Of a stretch of 58,873 nt of DNA, positions 9,210 to 18,159 are shown in pieces. The notes under the pieces were generated by a model. The model ran no database searches. It was given only the letters and a program-made list of their open reading frames with translations, and was not told the DNA's origin. The translations under genes were made by a program, and so were the position numbers. Source of the stretch: an uncultured Prevotella sp. (GTDB lineage: Bacteria > Bacteroidota > Bacteroidia > Bacteroidales > Bacteroidaceae). The DNA is taken from positions 1 through 58,873 of the forward strand of contig CAMPYJ010000015.1 in NCBI GenBank assembly GCA_946998205.1, in the 5' to 3' direction. Position 1 is the stretch's first letter, and each line of letters starts with the position of its first letter.

Positions 9210-11795
9210 TTATTCACAGCGGCCGGCGCCGCAGTTTTTGCAAATCAGGCATCCCTCCTGATACACGAGGGTCTCATGTCCGCACACCGGACACTTCTGC
9301 CCTTCGGCCTCGGTGCCGTCGTCTACATATTTCTTCAAGGCGCGCTCCACGCCATTTTTCCAAGTGTTGATGCTCTCGTCCTTCAGCTGCAGCGAAGCCA
9401 CCAGGTTGATGACGCGGTCGATGGGCATGCGGTAGCGCAGCACGCCGCTGATGAGTTTGGCGTAGTTCCAGTACTCTGGGTTGAACTTCTCGCTGAGCCC
9501 CTCCACCGTGGTCTTGTATCCTCGCTTGTTCACGAACTGGAAGTCGTACCTGCTGGGGCCGTCGTCCTGCTTGTGCTTGATGATTTTTCCCTTGACGACC
9601 GACTTGGGCAGTACGATTCCCTCGTCGTCGTCCTGCAGACCGGTGAATATCTCGTAAGGATGTCCGTCGAGCAGTCCTACCAGCGCCACCCACTTCTCCT
9701 TGTTGTTTTGAAACCGCACCACGTCGCACTCCAGTTCCTTGGGCCTCACCTCCATCACCTCCGGCTGCTTTCCGGTGGGCCGCGCGTTCAGTGCGGGCGT
9801 GTCATCCGCGTCTTGCTCCCTGCCCTTCCGCGACCTCCCGCTCTTGGGGACAGAGGGCATGAGTCCGGCTCCCGACCCGTCGCGATAGATGGCGCAGCCC
9901 TTGCATCCGCTTCTCCACGCCTCCATGTACAAGCGGCTTACCAAGGCCTCGTCGGCGTCGTTGGGCAGGTTTACGGTCATGCTGATGCCATGGTCCACCC
10001 ACTTCTGGATGGCTCCCTGCATCCTCACCTTCTCCAGCCAGTCAACGTCATTGGCCGTAGCCTTGTGATAAGGCGACCGCTCCACCAGCCCGTCAATCTC
10101 CTCCTGGGTGTATTTACGGGTCGTGTCGATGCCGTTGACGTTCATCCACTCCAGGAATTTCCTGTGGTACACGATGTATTCTTCAAAGCTGTCACCCGCT
10201 GCGTCCACGATGTCCACGCGTGCGCCGGCGTCGCCGGGGTTCACCTTTCTGCGTCGCTTGTACACCGGCATGAACGCGGGTTCAACGCCGCTGGTGGTCT
10301 GCGTCATCAGCGACACGGCGCCGGTAGGGGCTATGGCCAGGCAAGCGATGTTGCGACGGCCGTACTTCCGCATGTCGGCGTACAGCCGTCCGTCGGCCTC
10401 CTTGAGGCGCAGCAGGAAGGGATTGTCCTTCTCGCGCCCCGCGTCGAACACGGCGAAGGCTCCGCGCTCTTGCGCCATGGTTACGGAAGAGCGGTAGGCG
10501 TTCAGCGCCAAGTTCTTGTGGACGTTGACTGAAAACTCGGTGGCCTCTGGCGATCCATAGCGCAACCCCATGGCTGCGATCATGTCACCCTCGGCCGTTA
10601 CGCCCACGCCCGTGCGCCGTCCCATACTGCTCACGCGCTTGATTTTCTCCCACAGACGCCGTTCAGCGCCCTTGACCTCGTCACTCTGCGCATCTTGCCG
10701 TATCTTCCCTATGATGCGGTCTATCTTCTCCAAGTCCAGGTCAACGACGTCATCCATGATGCGCTGTGCCATCTGAACGTGCTTTCTGAATTTGTCCATG
10801 TCGAAACAGGCATCCTTCGTAAACGGATGAACCACGTAGGAATAGAGGTTGACGCTCAGCGTCCGGCACGAGTCATAGGGGCACAGGGGCATTTCACCGC
10901 ACGGATTGGCGCTCACGGTGCGGAACCCCAGGTCGGCGTAACAGTCGGAGACGCTTTCACGGATGACGGTGTCCCAGAACAGCACGCCAGGCTCAGCGCT
11001 CATCCAGGCATTGTGAACAATCTTTCCCCAGAGAGCCTTGGCGGAGACTTCCCGCCTCACAAGCGGCTCGTCACCGTCCACGGGAAACTGCTGCGCATAA
11101 GGCATGCCGTTGGCTGCGGCCTCCATGAAGGCGTCGTCCACCTTGACCGACACGCTGACTCCGGCTGCCATTCCCCCGGTCATCCCGGCGTCGATGAAAG
11201 CTTCGCTGTCGGGATGCCTGACGCTCAGGCTCAGCATCAGCGCGCCGCGGCGGCCATCCCCCGCCACTTCTCGGGCGGAGTTGCCGTAACGTTCCATGAA
11301 AGGCGTCAGACCGGAGCTGGTGAGCGCCGGGCTGTCCACCGGTGAACCCTTGGGGCGGATGTGGCTCAAGTCGTGCCCTACGCCACCCCCGCGCCTCATC
11401 AGCTGCACCTGCTCCTCGTCAGCGCGCATGATGGCCCCGTAAGAGTCGGCGTCGCCTTCGAGCCCAATCACGAAGCCGTTGCCCAGACTGCCCAACCGGT
11501 CGTCGTTGCCGATGCCCGTCATCAAGCTGCCGCTCGGGACGACGTATCTGAAACGGTCGAGCAAGCCGAAGACCTCGCGCGCGCTCATCGGATTCTCGTA
11601 CTTCTTCTCTATGCGCGCTATTTCATTGGCCATGCGCCAATGCATGTCCTCCGGCGACTTCTCACGCAGGTTCCCCGCGCGGTCTCTCAAGGCATGTTTG
11701 CTCACCCATACCCGCGCGGCCAGCTCGTCACCCGAGAAGTATTTCAACGCCTCTGAGTAGGCCTCATCGAAAGAGTAGGTTTTTGACTGTTCCAT
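9210..11795 (-). CDS. nrdJ: Adenosylcobalamin-dependent (class II) ribonucleotide reductase
   Basis: Reduces ribonucleotides to deoxyribonucleotides using adenosylcobalamin to make the active thiyl radical. The 861-residue chain has the N-x-C-x-E active-site motif NPCGEMPL (N297, C299, E301), the second redox cysteine C310 (SCRTLSVN), and a C-terminal cysteine cluster (CPVCG ... CLICKNCG) that forms a zinc site and delivers electrons. Oddly, the position usually reading SNCFV, whose cysteine pairs with C310, reads GNGFV (G107), so one redox cysteine appears missing. The nucleotides give GGC there. A -7-like TAGATTTG lies at 11887-11880. No cobalamin riboswitch was recognised upstream. Confidence 0.92.
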   Translation of the reverse strand: MEQSKTYSFDEAYSEALKYFSGDELAARVWVSKHALRDRAGNLREKSPEDMHWRMANEIARIEKKYENPMSAREVFGLLDRFRYVVPSGSLMTGIGNDDRLGSLGNGFVIGLEGDADSYGAIMRADEEQVQLMRRGGGVGHDLSHIRPKGSPVDSPALTSSGLTPFMERYGNSAREVAGDGRRGALMLSLSVRHPDSEAFIDAGMTGGMAAGVSVSVKVDDAFMEAAANGMPYAQQFPVDGDEPLVRREVSAKALWGKIVHNAWMSAEPGVLFWDTVIRESVSDCYADLGFRTVSANPCGEMPLCPYDSCRTLSVNLYSYVVHPFTKDACFDMDKFRKHVQMAQRIMDDVVDLDLEKIDRIIGKIRQDAQSDEVKGAERRLWEKIKRVSSMGRRTGVGVTAEGDMIAAMGLRYGSPEATEFSVNVHKNLALNAYRSSVTMAQERGAFAVFDAGREKDNPFLLRLKEADGRLYADMRKYGRRNIACLAIAPTGAVSLMTQTTSGVEPAFMPVYKRRRKVNPGDAGARVDIVDAAGDSFEEYIVYHRKFLEWMNVNGIDTTRKYTQEEIDGLVERSPYHKATANDVDWLEKVRMQGAIQKWVDHGISMTVNLPNDADEALVSRLYMEAWRSGCKGCAIYRDGSGAGLMPSVPKSGRSRKGREQDADDTPALNARPTGKQPEVMEVRPKELECDVVRFQNNKEKWVALVGLLDGHPYEIFTGLQDDDEGIVLPKSVVKGKIIKHKQDDGPSRYDFQFVNKRGYKTTVEGLSEKFNPEYWNYAKLISGVLRYRMPIDRVINLVASLQLKDESINTWKNGVERALKKYVDDGTEAEGQKCPVCGHETLVYQEGCLICKNCGAGRCE

Positions 11796-11930
11796 TGCTT
11801 GGACGGAAAAAATGTAATCTGGTTATGGCTTCACGCCACGTCTTGTACACGACGCGGCCTGACGATGATTATCGTTTTGCAAATCTACGACTTATTTCTG
11901 ACATGAGGAAATCATTTCTGGGTTATTTAT

Positions 11931-12124
11931 GGGCGGTTCTATAAATTACCACCGTAAAGTTTTTTTATGTCAGTCGTTTTTACGTTTTGTCATCTTGTGG
12001 ACTCTTTTTTGGTTCAATTTGCTTGTTCGTTCAGTCGTATAGCTCGCTATTCTCCTTCACTCACAAACAAATTGACCCCAAAAATAGTCTCACTCTCTGT
12101 CAAAGCTAATTTACAGAACCGCCC
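11931..12124. mobile_element. 194-bp MITE-like element with 17-bp terminal inverted repeats
   Basis: The left end GGGCGGTTCTATAAATT (11931-11947) and right end AATTTACAGAACCGCCC (12108-12124) are inverted copies with one mismatch. The interior has no gene and is shared with the partial copy at 1-160. It sits between the divergent ribonucleotide reductase and nitroreductase genes and stops just before the nitroreductase promoter. Shorter relatives are at 26450-26472 and 53935-53997. No target duplication was established. Confidence 0.7.
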
Positions 12125-12150
12125 TTTTCGGAAAAACCAGCCGCTCGAGG

Positions 12151-12180
12151 TTGATGTTTTAGAAAATATTCATAACTTTG
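12151..12180 (+). promoter_or_regulatory. Promoter of the nitroreductase gene
   Basis: TTG at 12151-12153, a 19-base spacer, and TAACTTTG at 12173-12180 match the Bacteroidetes consensus. The start codon at 12201 is only about 14 bases beyond the predicted transcription start, so the mRNA leader is very short. Confidence 0.75.
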
Positions 12181-12200
12181 TCAAACAATAAATTTCCAAA

Positions 12201-12938
12201 ATGAAGACAATCGACACACGCAGGAGCATTCGGAAATATCAGCGCGGGAACGTAGACGACGAGCTGATAAACAGGCTGCTGGCTCAAGCTGAGCGCACGC
12301 AGACCATGGGAAACCTGCAACTCTACTCGGTAGTGGTCACGCGCAGCAGTGAACAAAAAAGGAAACTCGCACCGGCTCATTTCCATCAGCCCATGGTGAC
12401 GCAAGCGCCGGTGGTGCTTACCTTCTGCGCCGACTTCAGGCGAACCTGCTCATGGGCAGAGAACAGAAAAGCGCAGCCTGGCTACGACAACTTCCTGAGT
12501 TTCGTCAACGCCGCCACCGACACCTTATTATATTGCCAAACCTTCTGCAACCTCGCCGAGGAAGCAGGACTGGGCCTGTGCTTTCTGGGCACCACGCTGT
12601 ACAACCCCGAGAGCATCATCGACACGCTACAACTGCCGCGGCTGGTCATGCCCGTAGCCACCATCACCCTGGGATGGCCCGACGAGACGCCCAGCCTTAA
12701 CGACCGCCTTCCGCTCGCCGCCATCGTTCATCAAGAAACCTACCGCGACTACACGCCCGAGCGCATAGACCAGTTTTACCGCGAAAAAGAAAGCAGGCCC
12801 GAGAACGTTCACTTCTGCCAAGTGAACGGGAAAGAAACCCTGGCGCAGGTCTTCACCGACCTGCGATACACCAAGAAGGACAACGAGGCCATGTCGGAAA
12901 ACCTGCTGGACGCGCTCAGGCGGCAAGGTTTCATGTAG
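12201..12938 (+). CDS. Nitroreductase-family flavoprotein (NfsA/Frp-like)
   Basis: A 245-residue FMN-dependent nitroreductase. The N terminus has the R-R-S-I-R-x-Y FMN-binding motif (residues 7-13), followed by T...M-G-N-L-Q-L-Y-S-V (about 34-44), the glycine-rich GLGLCFLGTTLYNP near 124-137, and a V-x-T-I-T-L-G-W-P segment near 153-162. Members reduce nitro compounds, quinones or flavins using NAD(P)H; the true substrate cannot be told from sequence. It stands alone with its own promoter. Confidence 0.88.
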   Translation: MKTIDTRRSIRKYQRGNVDDELINRLLAQAERTQTMGNLQLYSVVVTRSSEQKRKLAPAHFHQPMVTQAPVVLTFCADFRRTCSWAENRKAQPGYDNFLSFVNAATDTLLYCQTFCNLAEEAGLGLCFLGTTLYNPESIIDTLQLPRLVMPVATITLGWPDETPSLNDRLPLAAIVHQETYRDYTPERIDQFYREKESRPENVHFCQVNGKETLAQVFTDLRYTKKDNEAMSENLLDALRRQGFM

Positions 12939-13595
12939 AAAGCCGGCGCTGACGAACCGGCCGGCCCGCCGCCAGGAAGGGGAAAGACGCTGAGACAGCC
13001 CGACCGGACACCGCGCGCATGGCGGACGGAAATTCTGAATTTTCCCGACAACACATCGCTTCATGCTTGGCGTATTTCCAAACAGACAGGCCGCCGGCCG
13101 AAAATACGCCAAGCATGCGAGGATTCCGCATACCGCTGTAACACAAGCCATTATGCTTACACACATGCCATGAAGCCAACGCTTTTCACACGCTTGCCGC
13201 CAAAGTCAATGCTCTTGACGGCCAATTGACATGCCTTTACCGGACAATCTCATGCATGTAAACCCCGAAAGTGACGCACCTAAGTGCGTAAAAGCATCGC
13301 TTTGAGGCGAGAACTTGTTCTTGACGCCATCTTTATCTCAAATTTGCACCTTGCGAGCCTATCGTTTTTTTCTATATTGAAAGTTTTGAGGTGTCATTTC
13401 AGGGCTCTCGGATGCTCAAAATATCAGACAATCCATGAAGCCGCACACCTGTCCGGCGGCAGGCGAGCACCCACGCGCGTTCCACAGAAGCGGCACTCAC
13501 GCAAGGTGAAAACGGGCGCACGCGGCTCAACGAAACCAGCCCGCATTCCTGTAAAAAATACAAGGGAAAAATTCGTTCATCTGAAAAAAAATCAT
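12939..13595. other. Long intergenic spacer with hairpins, no gene seen
   Basis: About 650 bases between the nitroreductase stop and the next promoter. It holds an 18-bp inverted repeat (13062-13079 / 13100-13117), a small hairpin GCACctaaGTGC near 13276-13286, and further GC-rich sequence near 13440-13550. The short open frames here do not look like proteins. It may contain the nitroreductase terminator. Confidence 0.4.
13062..13117. repeat. 18-bp inverted repeat
   Basis: CATGCTTGGCGTATTTCC at 13062-13079 and its inverse with one mismatch at 13100-13117 (loop 20 bases) can form a strong cruciform or RNA hairpin. No U-run follows on either strand, so it is not a standard terminator; a protein-binding site or repeat relic is possible. 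Confidence 0.6.
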
Positions 13596-13603
13596 TATCT
13601 TTG
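13596..13603 (+). promoter_or_regulatory. -7 promoter element of the outer-membrane protein gene
   Basis: TATCTTTG at 13596-13603 fits the Bacteroidetes -7 box, with no perfect -33 TTG at the expected distance. It predicts a start about 13610 and a leader of about 140 bases before the ATG at 13749. Confidence 0.5.
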
Positions 13604-13748
13604 TAAAAACATCATGAGAATCATGAAAACCCCATGGTTCTTAAGAGACGGAAACCAAACGCCGTACGGCAGAAAGACGGGCCCGGAAAGAAGACGGCGC
13701 GCCTTTTTCAGAGAACAAACATTATCAACATAAACAAACGATTCAGCT

Positions 13749-16163
13749 ATGAAAAAAAACATGACGAGAACTCTTTCCATCGCAGGCTTGCTGCTGCTGG
13801 GAATCCCAAAGTCGACGGCACAAGTACACGACGTGTCGCTCATCGCGTCTCCTGCGGCAGAACACCTCTGGTGGGACGAAGACCTCACCATCGGCAACAC
13901 GTCGCTGTACGGCGGCAAGCTGGGCTTCGGATTCGGACCTCTCTTCGAGCTGCGCGCGTTCTACCTGAGCGGCGACAACGCAAGCGCGAGGGTGCGCTGC
14001 ACCAACTGGCCCGCCGACGAAGGATGGGCAGCCCGCATGAGAGACACCAACGTGAAACTCACCAAATACGGCGGTGAGGTAAGACTTAACCTGGGGAAGA
14101 ACAGATACTTCGCACCATTCCTCACAGCCGGCGCCGGCGTGCAGCAGATGAGGTACGACAGCTTTGACGGAAAAGCCGGGATGGCGGCGGTTCCGCTGAA
14201 AGACCAACAACTGTTCGCAGCCCTCGGCGTGGGAGCCAAGATTAACCTGAGCAGACGAACCGCACTCTCGCTCGAAGCCAAGAACACCATGTTCAACGCC
14301 AGCAAGGGCAGCTACCTGATGAGACCGGAATACAACAAGGACAACGGAGGCAACCATTTGTACAACTGGACGGCGGCCGCCACGCTCGACTTCTACCTGG
14401 GTGGTACGACAGAGAACAGCGGCGACGCCGTAAGCCGCGAATACCGCAGAATGTTCTCCAGCGGATTCAGAGGACTGAAATTCGTCGTAGAACCCGCCGT
14501 GGCCTATGTAAATTTCGACAAGAACATGGCCTTGACCGACACCTACCTCACCGGTGGAAGCGTGGGATGCGACCTGTCACCACTCGTGGGCATACGCGGA
14601 TTCTACTATCAAGCCAACAAAGACGCCGAAAAGCCGTCACTGTCGCTCAACAAGAACCTGGCGCTGTATGGAGGAAACATCATCGCCCGACTGAACTTCC
14701 CCAGAGGCATCAACCCTTACCTGCAACTCGGCGGAGGATACATGAACGTGGGCGAGAAATACACTGACAAGCATGGGAGCACTGAAGCAGAAAGCGCACC
14801 GTTCGCATTCGGAGGCGCCGGCGTGGAGATTCCACTGTCAAAACACGTGGCACTCTTCGGCTCGGCAAACGCCATGCTCACCTCACAAAAGGGAATCGAG
14901 GATAAAGACATCCAGAACACCGACCACATCAACACCAGCATGATGTACAACGCAGGACTGAGATTCAACCTGGGCGTGGCCGCGAACGGTGAAGCGAAAT
15001 ACAAAAGATACCTCAACAGCCGGTTGGACGACGAGCGCGAGGCAGCCAACGAAAGGCTCAACGAGCTGAGAGCGAAATACGATGAGCGCATTTCCAACTA
15101 CGATGGACAAATCGCAGACTATGATGAGAAAATCGCAGAGTATGACGGAAAAATCGCCGAATACGACGAACAAATCGCAAAATACGATGAGCGCGTCAAC
15201 AAACTAAAGGCTGAATACGAAGAACGCATCAGCAAACTGGACGAGAAACTGGACAAGGCACTCAAGGCAAACGACACCATACGCGTGGCTGAAATAGCAC
15301 GGTTGAAAGACCGGCAACGGCAAGAACTCGAGACGATAGAAAACGACGAGATGGCCATGAAGCGCAAACTGGTGAACGAACTGGGTGAAAGCGGAAACGA
15401 CAACGTGAAGATGACGCGCAGACAACTCAACGAACTGGTGAGACGCATAGTGAGAGAAGCACGCCAGAGCGCGCGCGGCTACTACGATGGTTATGACGAC
15501 GACTACGGCTGCTACAACGACTCTTACGAAACGCCTCAAGAGACACGCCGCGCCGTAACGCCGATGCAGAGAATACAACCGGCGCAGAACAACGCCGAAA
15601 CAGAACAGCTGAGAAGAGAGCTGCGCATCGTGAACGAGAAGCTGAACAAGATAATCAGCCAGCGAAAGGCAGGCGAAACGACGGTAGTTTACGACACCAA
15701 CGACGCCACGGGCGGCCAACACGCACCGGCGACGACAGACAACGAGACCGCCGGATACCATCCCGTCACGGGAAAACGTCTGAAGCTGAACCGACTGGGG
15801 TTCTTCACCGGACTGGGATTCGGCGACCTCACGGCATGTAACGTCGGCGTACGCGGCTACCTGCAGATTGGCACCACCAACCTCGACTTCGTGCCAGAGC
15901 TGTACTCGGCAATAGCCAACAACGGCGGAATGGGCATCTCTGGAAACGTCATCTACAACATCAAGGTCGCCGCACTGGGCAAGTTTGAACCCTACGCAGG
16001 CCTTGGACTCGGCATATTCCACGGCAAGGAAACCCACTTCGGGTCTAACTTCATCGTTGGAGTAAGCGTAAACATGCTCAGCGGAAAAGTGTTCTTCGAC
16101 TACTCCGCGCGCAGCCTCACCAAGCAGAATCAGGTTGCGGTAGGCTATTCATTCACATTCTAA
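13749..16163 (+). CDS. Large outer-membrane protein: beta-barrel segments linked by a YDxxI heptad coiled coil
   Basis: An 804-residue exported protein with a signal peptide (about 1-25). Residues about 25-235 and 240-425 look like two copies of a beta-barrel type segment (SLYGGKLGFGFGPLFELRAF and YLTGGSVGCDLSPLVGIRGF are parallel). Then comes an unusual coiled coil (about 440-530) starting with six seven-residue units (YDERISN, YDGQIAD, YDEKIAE, YDGKIAE, YDEQIAK, YDERVNK) at residues 444-485. A Q/R-rich linker leads to a final barrel segment (about 680-804) ending in F. It is followed by an OmpA-family gene after 10 bases, so both may form an envelope-peptidoglycan link. No enzymatic motif is seen; the function is unknown. 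Confidence 0.8.
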   Translation: MKKNMTRTLSIAGLLLLGIPKSTAQVHDVSLIASPAAEHLWWDEDLTIGNTSLYGGKLGFGFGPLFELRAFYLSGDNASARVRCTNWPADEGWAARMRDTNVKLTKYGGEVRLNLGKNRYFAPFLTAGAGVQQMRYDSFDGKAGMAAVPLKDQQLFAALGVGAKINLSRRTALSLEAKNTMFNASKGSYLMRPEYNKDNGGNHLYNWTAAATLDFYLGGTTENSGDAVSREYRRMFSSGFRGLKFVVEPAVAYVNFDKNMALTDTYLTGGSVGCDLSPLVGIRGFYYQANKDAEKPSLSLNKNLALYGGNIIARLNFPRGINPYLQLGGGYMNVGEKYTDKHGSTEAESAPFAFGGAGVEIPLSKHVALFGSANAMLTSQKGIEDKDIQNTDHINTSMMYNAGLRFNLGVAANGEAKYKRYLNSRLDDEREAANERLNELRAKYDERISNYDGQIADYDEKIAEYDGKIAEYDEQIAKYDERVNKLKAEYEERISKLDEKLDKALKANDTIRVAEIARLKDRQRQELETIENDEMAMKRKLVNELGESGNDNVKMTRRQLNELVRRIVREARQSARGYYDGYDDDYGCYNDSYETPQETRRAVTPMQRIQPAQNNAETEQLRRELRIVNEKLNKIISQRKAGETTVVYDTNDATGGQHAPATTDNETAGYHPVTGKRLKLNRLGFFTGLGFGDLTACNVGVRGYLQIGTTNLDFVPELYSAIANNGGMGISGNVIYNIKVAALGKFEPYAGLGLGIFHGKETHFGSNFIVGVSVNMLSGKVFFDYSARSLTKQNQVAVGYSFTF

Positions 16164-16173
16164 ACTAAAAAAC

Positions 16174-17118
16174 ATGTTGAAAAAGTACGGTCTGGCAACA
16201 CTTGCCTTGCTCGCACTGCCTGTCTTCCACGCAGGTGCGGCGCCCATCACGGGTGCGGCACCCGCGGCGGATGACACCATCGTGGTTGACAGAAACGAAC
16301 TGATGGACGTGCTGAGAGGCGTGGCTGCCAGAGAAATGAGAAAACAACACAGGCCGGCCGGATACGCCAGGCCACGGCCGGGAAGATACAACTACCAGCC
16401 ATCGCGGCAGGAACAGACGGTACCCGTGTACAACTTCTCATCGAGAAGCGTTGAGTACCTTCCCGTGTATGTTCCGCAGAATGGCGCACGACCCGTCTAT
16501 CCGCCATATCCAACGGCAAGAAACCTGAAGCCGGAGAACAATGAAACGGAGAACGCGGCACAAACGGCGCGGCTGCAAGAGAAGATCAACGAATTGCAAA
16601 AGCAAATTGAAACGCTGAGCGCTGCCGTAAGAGACTCTGCCGTAAGGCAACGGGTAGACTCCATGGCAAGGCGGCTGAACGACTTGCATGCCAGAAAAGA
16701 CACGGTGCTCATGGCCGCTCCCCTCGTGGCCTCGTTCACGAAGAGCGCGCAAAATGCCGAACTGGCTCATATGCGACAGACGACGAGCGCCGCGCCATTT
16801 GACACCAACACGAGGCAGGTGTTCTTTGAAATATCGTCGGACGCGTTGTCAAGAGAGGCGATGCAAACGCTCGACGAGCTGGCAGACGCGTTGAAAAGCA
16901 ACCATGAGCTGACAGCCGAACTGACGGGATTCTCCAGTCAAGACGGCCCGAAAGCCTTCAACCGCGGCCTTGCCAGGCGCAGGATGAACAGCGTAAGAAA
17001 CTACTTGATGAAGATGGGTGTCCGCGCCAGTCAGGTGACTGCCCTGTCGTACGGCATCGACAAGCATTCGCAAATGAAAACGTACGCGCGCAGAGTTGAG
17101 GTGTGCGTCTCGTTATAA
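16174..17118 (+). CDS. OmpA-family protein
   Basis: A 314-residue secreted protein with a signal peptide (MLKKYGLATLALLALPVFHAGA), a proline- and tyrosine-rich middle, a helical coiled-coil stretch (about 122-170), and a C-terminal OmpA-like peptidoglycan-binding domain (about 210-314). The domain shows FFEISSDALSREAMQTLDEL, the L-x-G-x(S)-x-x-D-G segment, the ...LARRRMNSVRNYL helix and the final RRVEV strand. It starts 10 bases after the large coiled-coil outer-membrane protein and probably works with it, holding the outer membrane to the wall. It runs convergently into the next leftward gene. Confidence 0.85.
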   Translation: MLKKYGLATLALLALPVFHAGAAPITGAAPAADDTIVVDRNELMDVLRGVAAREMRKQHRPAGYARPRPGRYNYQPSRQEQTVPVYNFSSRSVEYLPVYVPQNGARPVYPPYPTARNLKPENNETENAAQTARLQEKINELQKQIETLSAAVRDSAVRQRVDSMARRLNDLHARKDTVLMAAPLVASFTKSAQNAELAHMRQTTSAAPFDTNTRQVFFEISSDALSREAMQTLDELADALKSNHELTAELTGFSSQDGPKAFNRGLARRRMNSVRNYLMKMGVRASQVTALSYGIDKHSQMKTYARRVEVCVSL

Positions 17119-17165
17119 AAGGCTGACAAGCGGAACAAAGTAGAGTGAGATGCGGCGTCAGCGGC

Positions 17166-18002
17166 CTACGGTTCTTTCTCCATGAGCATGCCGTCGCCCG
17201 CGTCGATCTGCTGACGGTCGGTGTCAAGTCGGTAAAAGGTGATGTTGTCGGGGTCGCCGAAGTCGCAGACCAACCGCCGGTTTTCATAACGAAACGTTCC
17301 GCTGACGGTTTTTCCGCCAATGCTCTCCGTGATTTTCTTACCATTGACGGTCAGCTTGATGACCCCGTATTCCGTCTCATAAGTCCATGTTCCTTGAATC
17401 CAGCTGGGTGCCTTTCCGGGATGTGTCTCTTCAAACGGGTCGGCATCAGCTTGTGAATCAGGTGCGTCATGCGTCTTGTCATGACGGTAGTACGGCGGGT
17501 AGTCTGTCAAGGCCGGGTCGTCCAACCGTGAGGTGCGCGCCAACTTGCGACAGCTCCTTACAGCCAACGCCAGTAGCAAAAGAATGATGAGGAACAGGAA
17601 GAGACACGAGCGGAAGGGTCTGCGCCGCTTTCGATTTTGCTTGTTAAAGGTGCCTGACACCGTAGGGCGGTATGCTCCGTCAGGCCGGTCAGGGCGTGCG
17701 TCTGCCCGCTGCCAACTCAAATTCTCTGGGCTACCGGCAGGATTTTCCGTTGAAGAACCCATCTCTCCTGCCGCATGCGTACCTGTTGACGTGCCTGCGC
17801 GCGCAGCCAGGGCATCGCCTGTCGCACCACCACCTGCGGCATCTTTACCGGATGGCGAGCGTTCAGGGCGCTCATCAGCGGCGTTCTCCATGAGATAAGT
17901 AAAGGGCAGTCCGCATCTGGGACACACGCAGGCTATCTCTGTCATACCGCTCGGGGCCGTGATGTCATACCGAAACCTACACTTGGGACATTTTACTTGC
18001 AT
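17166..18002 (-). CDS. Zinc-ribbon membrane protein, last gene of system A
   Basis: A 278-residue protein beginning with an MJ0042-type zinc ribbon: C5-x2-C8 and C27-x2-C30 (an extra C25 precedes). A low-complexity linker (about 40-125) is followed by one transmembrane helix (about 130-150, leucine-rich with flanking RSC) and an exported C-terminal domain (about 200-278) with a lipocalin-like or small beta-barrel flavour (WIQGTWTYETEYGVIKLTV). The topology suggests a cytosolic zinc ribbon and a periplasmic beta domain. It lies 157 bases after the coiled-coil gene, separated by four 22-bp repeats, so it may be more loosely tied to the operon. Confidence 0.75.
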   Translation of the reverse strand: MQVKCPKCRFRYDITAPSGMTEIACVCPRCGLPFTYLMENAADERPERSPSGKDAAGGGATGDALAARAGTSTGTHAAGEMGSSTENPAGSPENLSWQRADARPDRPDGAYRPTVSGTFNKQNRKRRRPFRSCLFLFLIILLLLALAVRSCRKLARTSRLDDPALTDYPPYYRHDKTHDAPDSQADADPFEETHPGKAPSWIQGTWTYETEYGVIKLTVNGKKITESIGGKTVSGTFRYENRRLVCDFGDPDNITFYRLDTDRQQIDAGDGMLMEKEP

Positions 18003-18058
18003 ATCAATGGATTTTCTTTCTAAAAGGGCATTCTAACCAATTGTGCGCCAACATGTTG

Positions 18059-18146
18059 ACAACAGCTATCAGATTAACGCCCAACAGTTATGAGATTGGC
18101 GTCCAACAGCCATGGGTTTGGCTGCCAACAGCAAAGAGTTTGGAAA
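18059..18146. repeat. Four tandem 22-bp repeats
   Basis: Degenerate units at 18059, 18081, 18103 and 18125, each 22 bases with the pattern (C)CAACAG..AT.gGTTTGGC, share the word CAACAG. They fill the gap between two genes of system A. Other 22-bp-step repeats are at 26669-26712 and 34241-34306, and the 66-bp array at 25997 is three times 22. Confidence 0.75.
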
Positions 18147-18159
18147 GCCGGGTCAACGA

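Noticed and set aside
9276..10532. 418-residue plus-strand open frame
   Set aside because: Antisense shadow of the ribonucleotide reductase gene.
11796..12200. Cobalamin riboswitch before the class II reductase
   Set aside because: The expected B12-box consensus was not found; the stretch is mostly the MITE-like element.
13284..13733. 149-residue plus frame before the outer-membrane protein
   Set aside because: Covers the promoter and leader of the next gene; composition not protein-like.
18059..18146. CRISPR array
   Set aside because: The 22-bp units are directly adjacent with no spacers and no cas genes are present.
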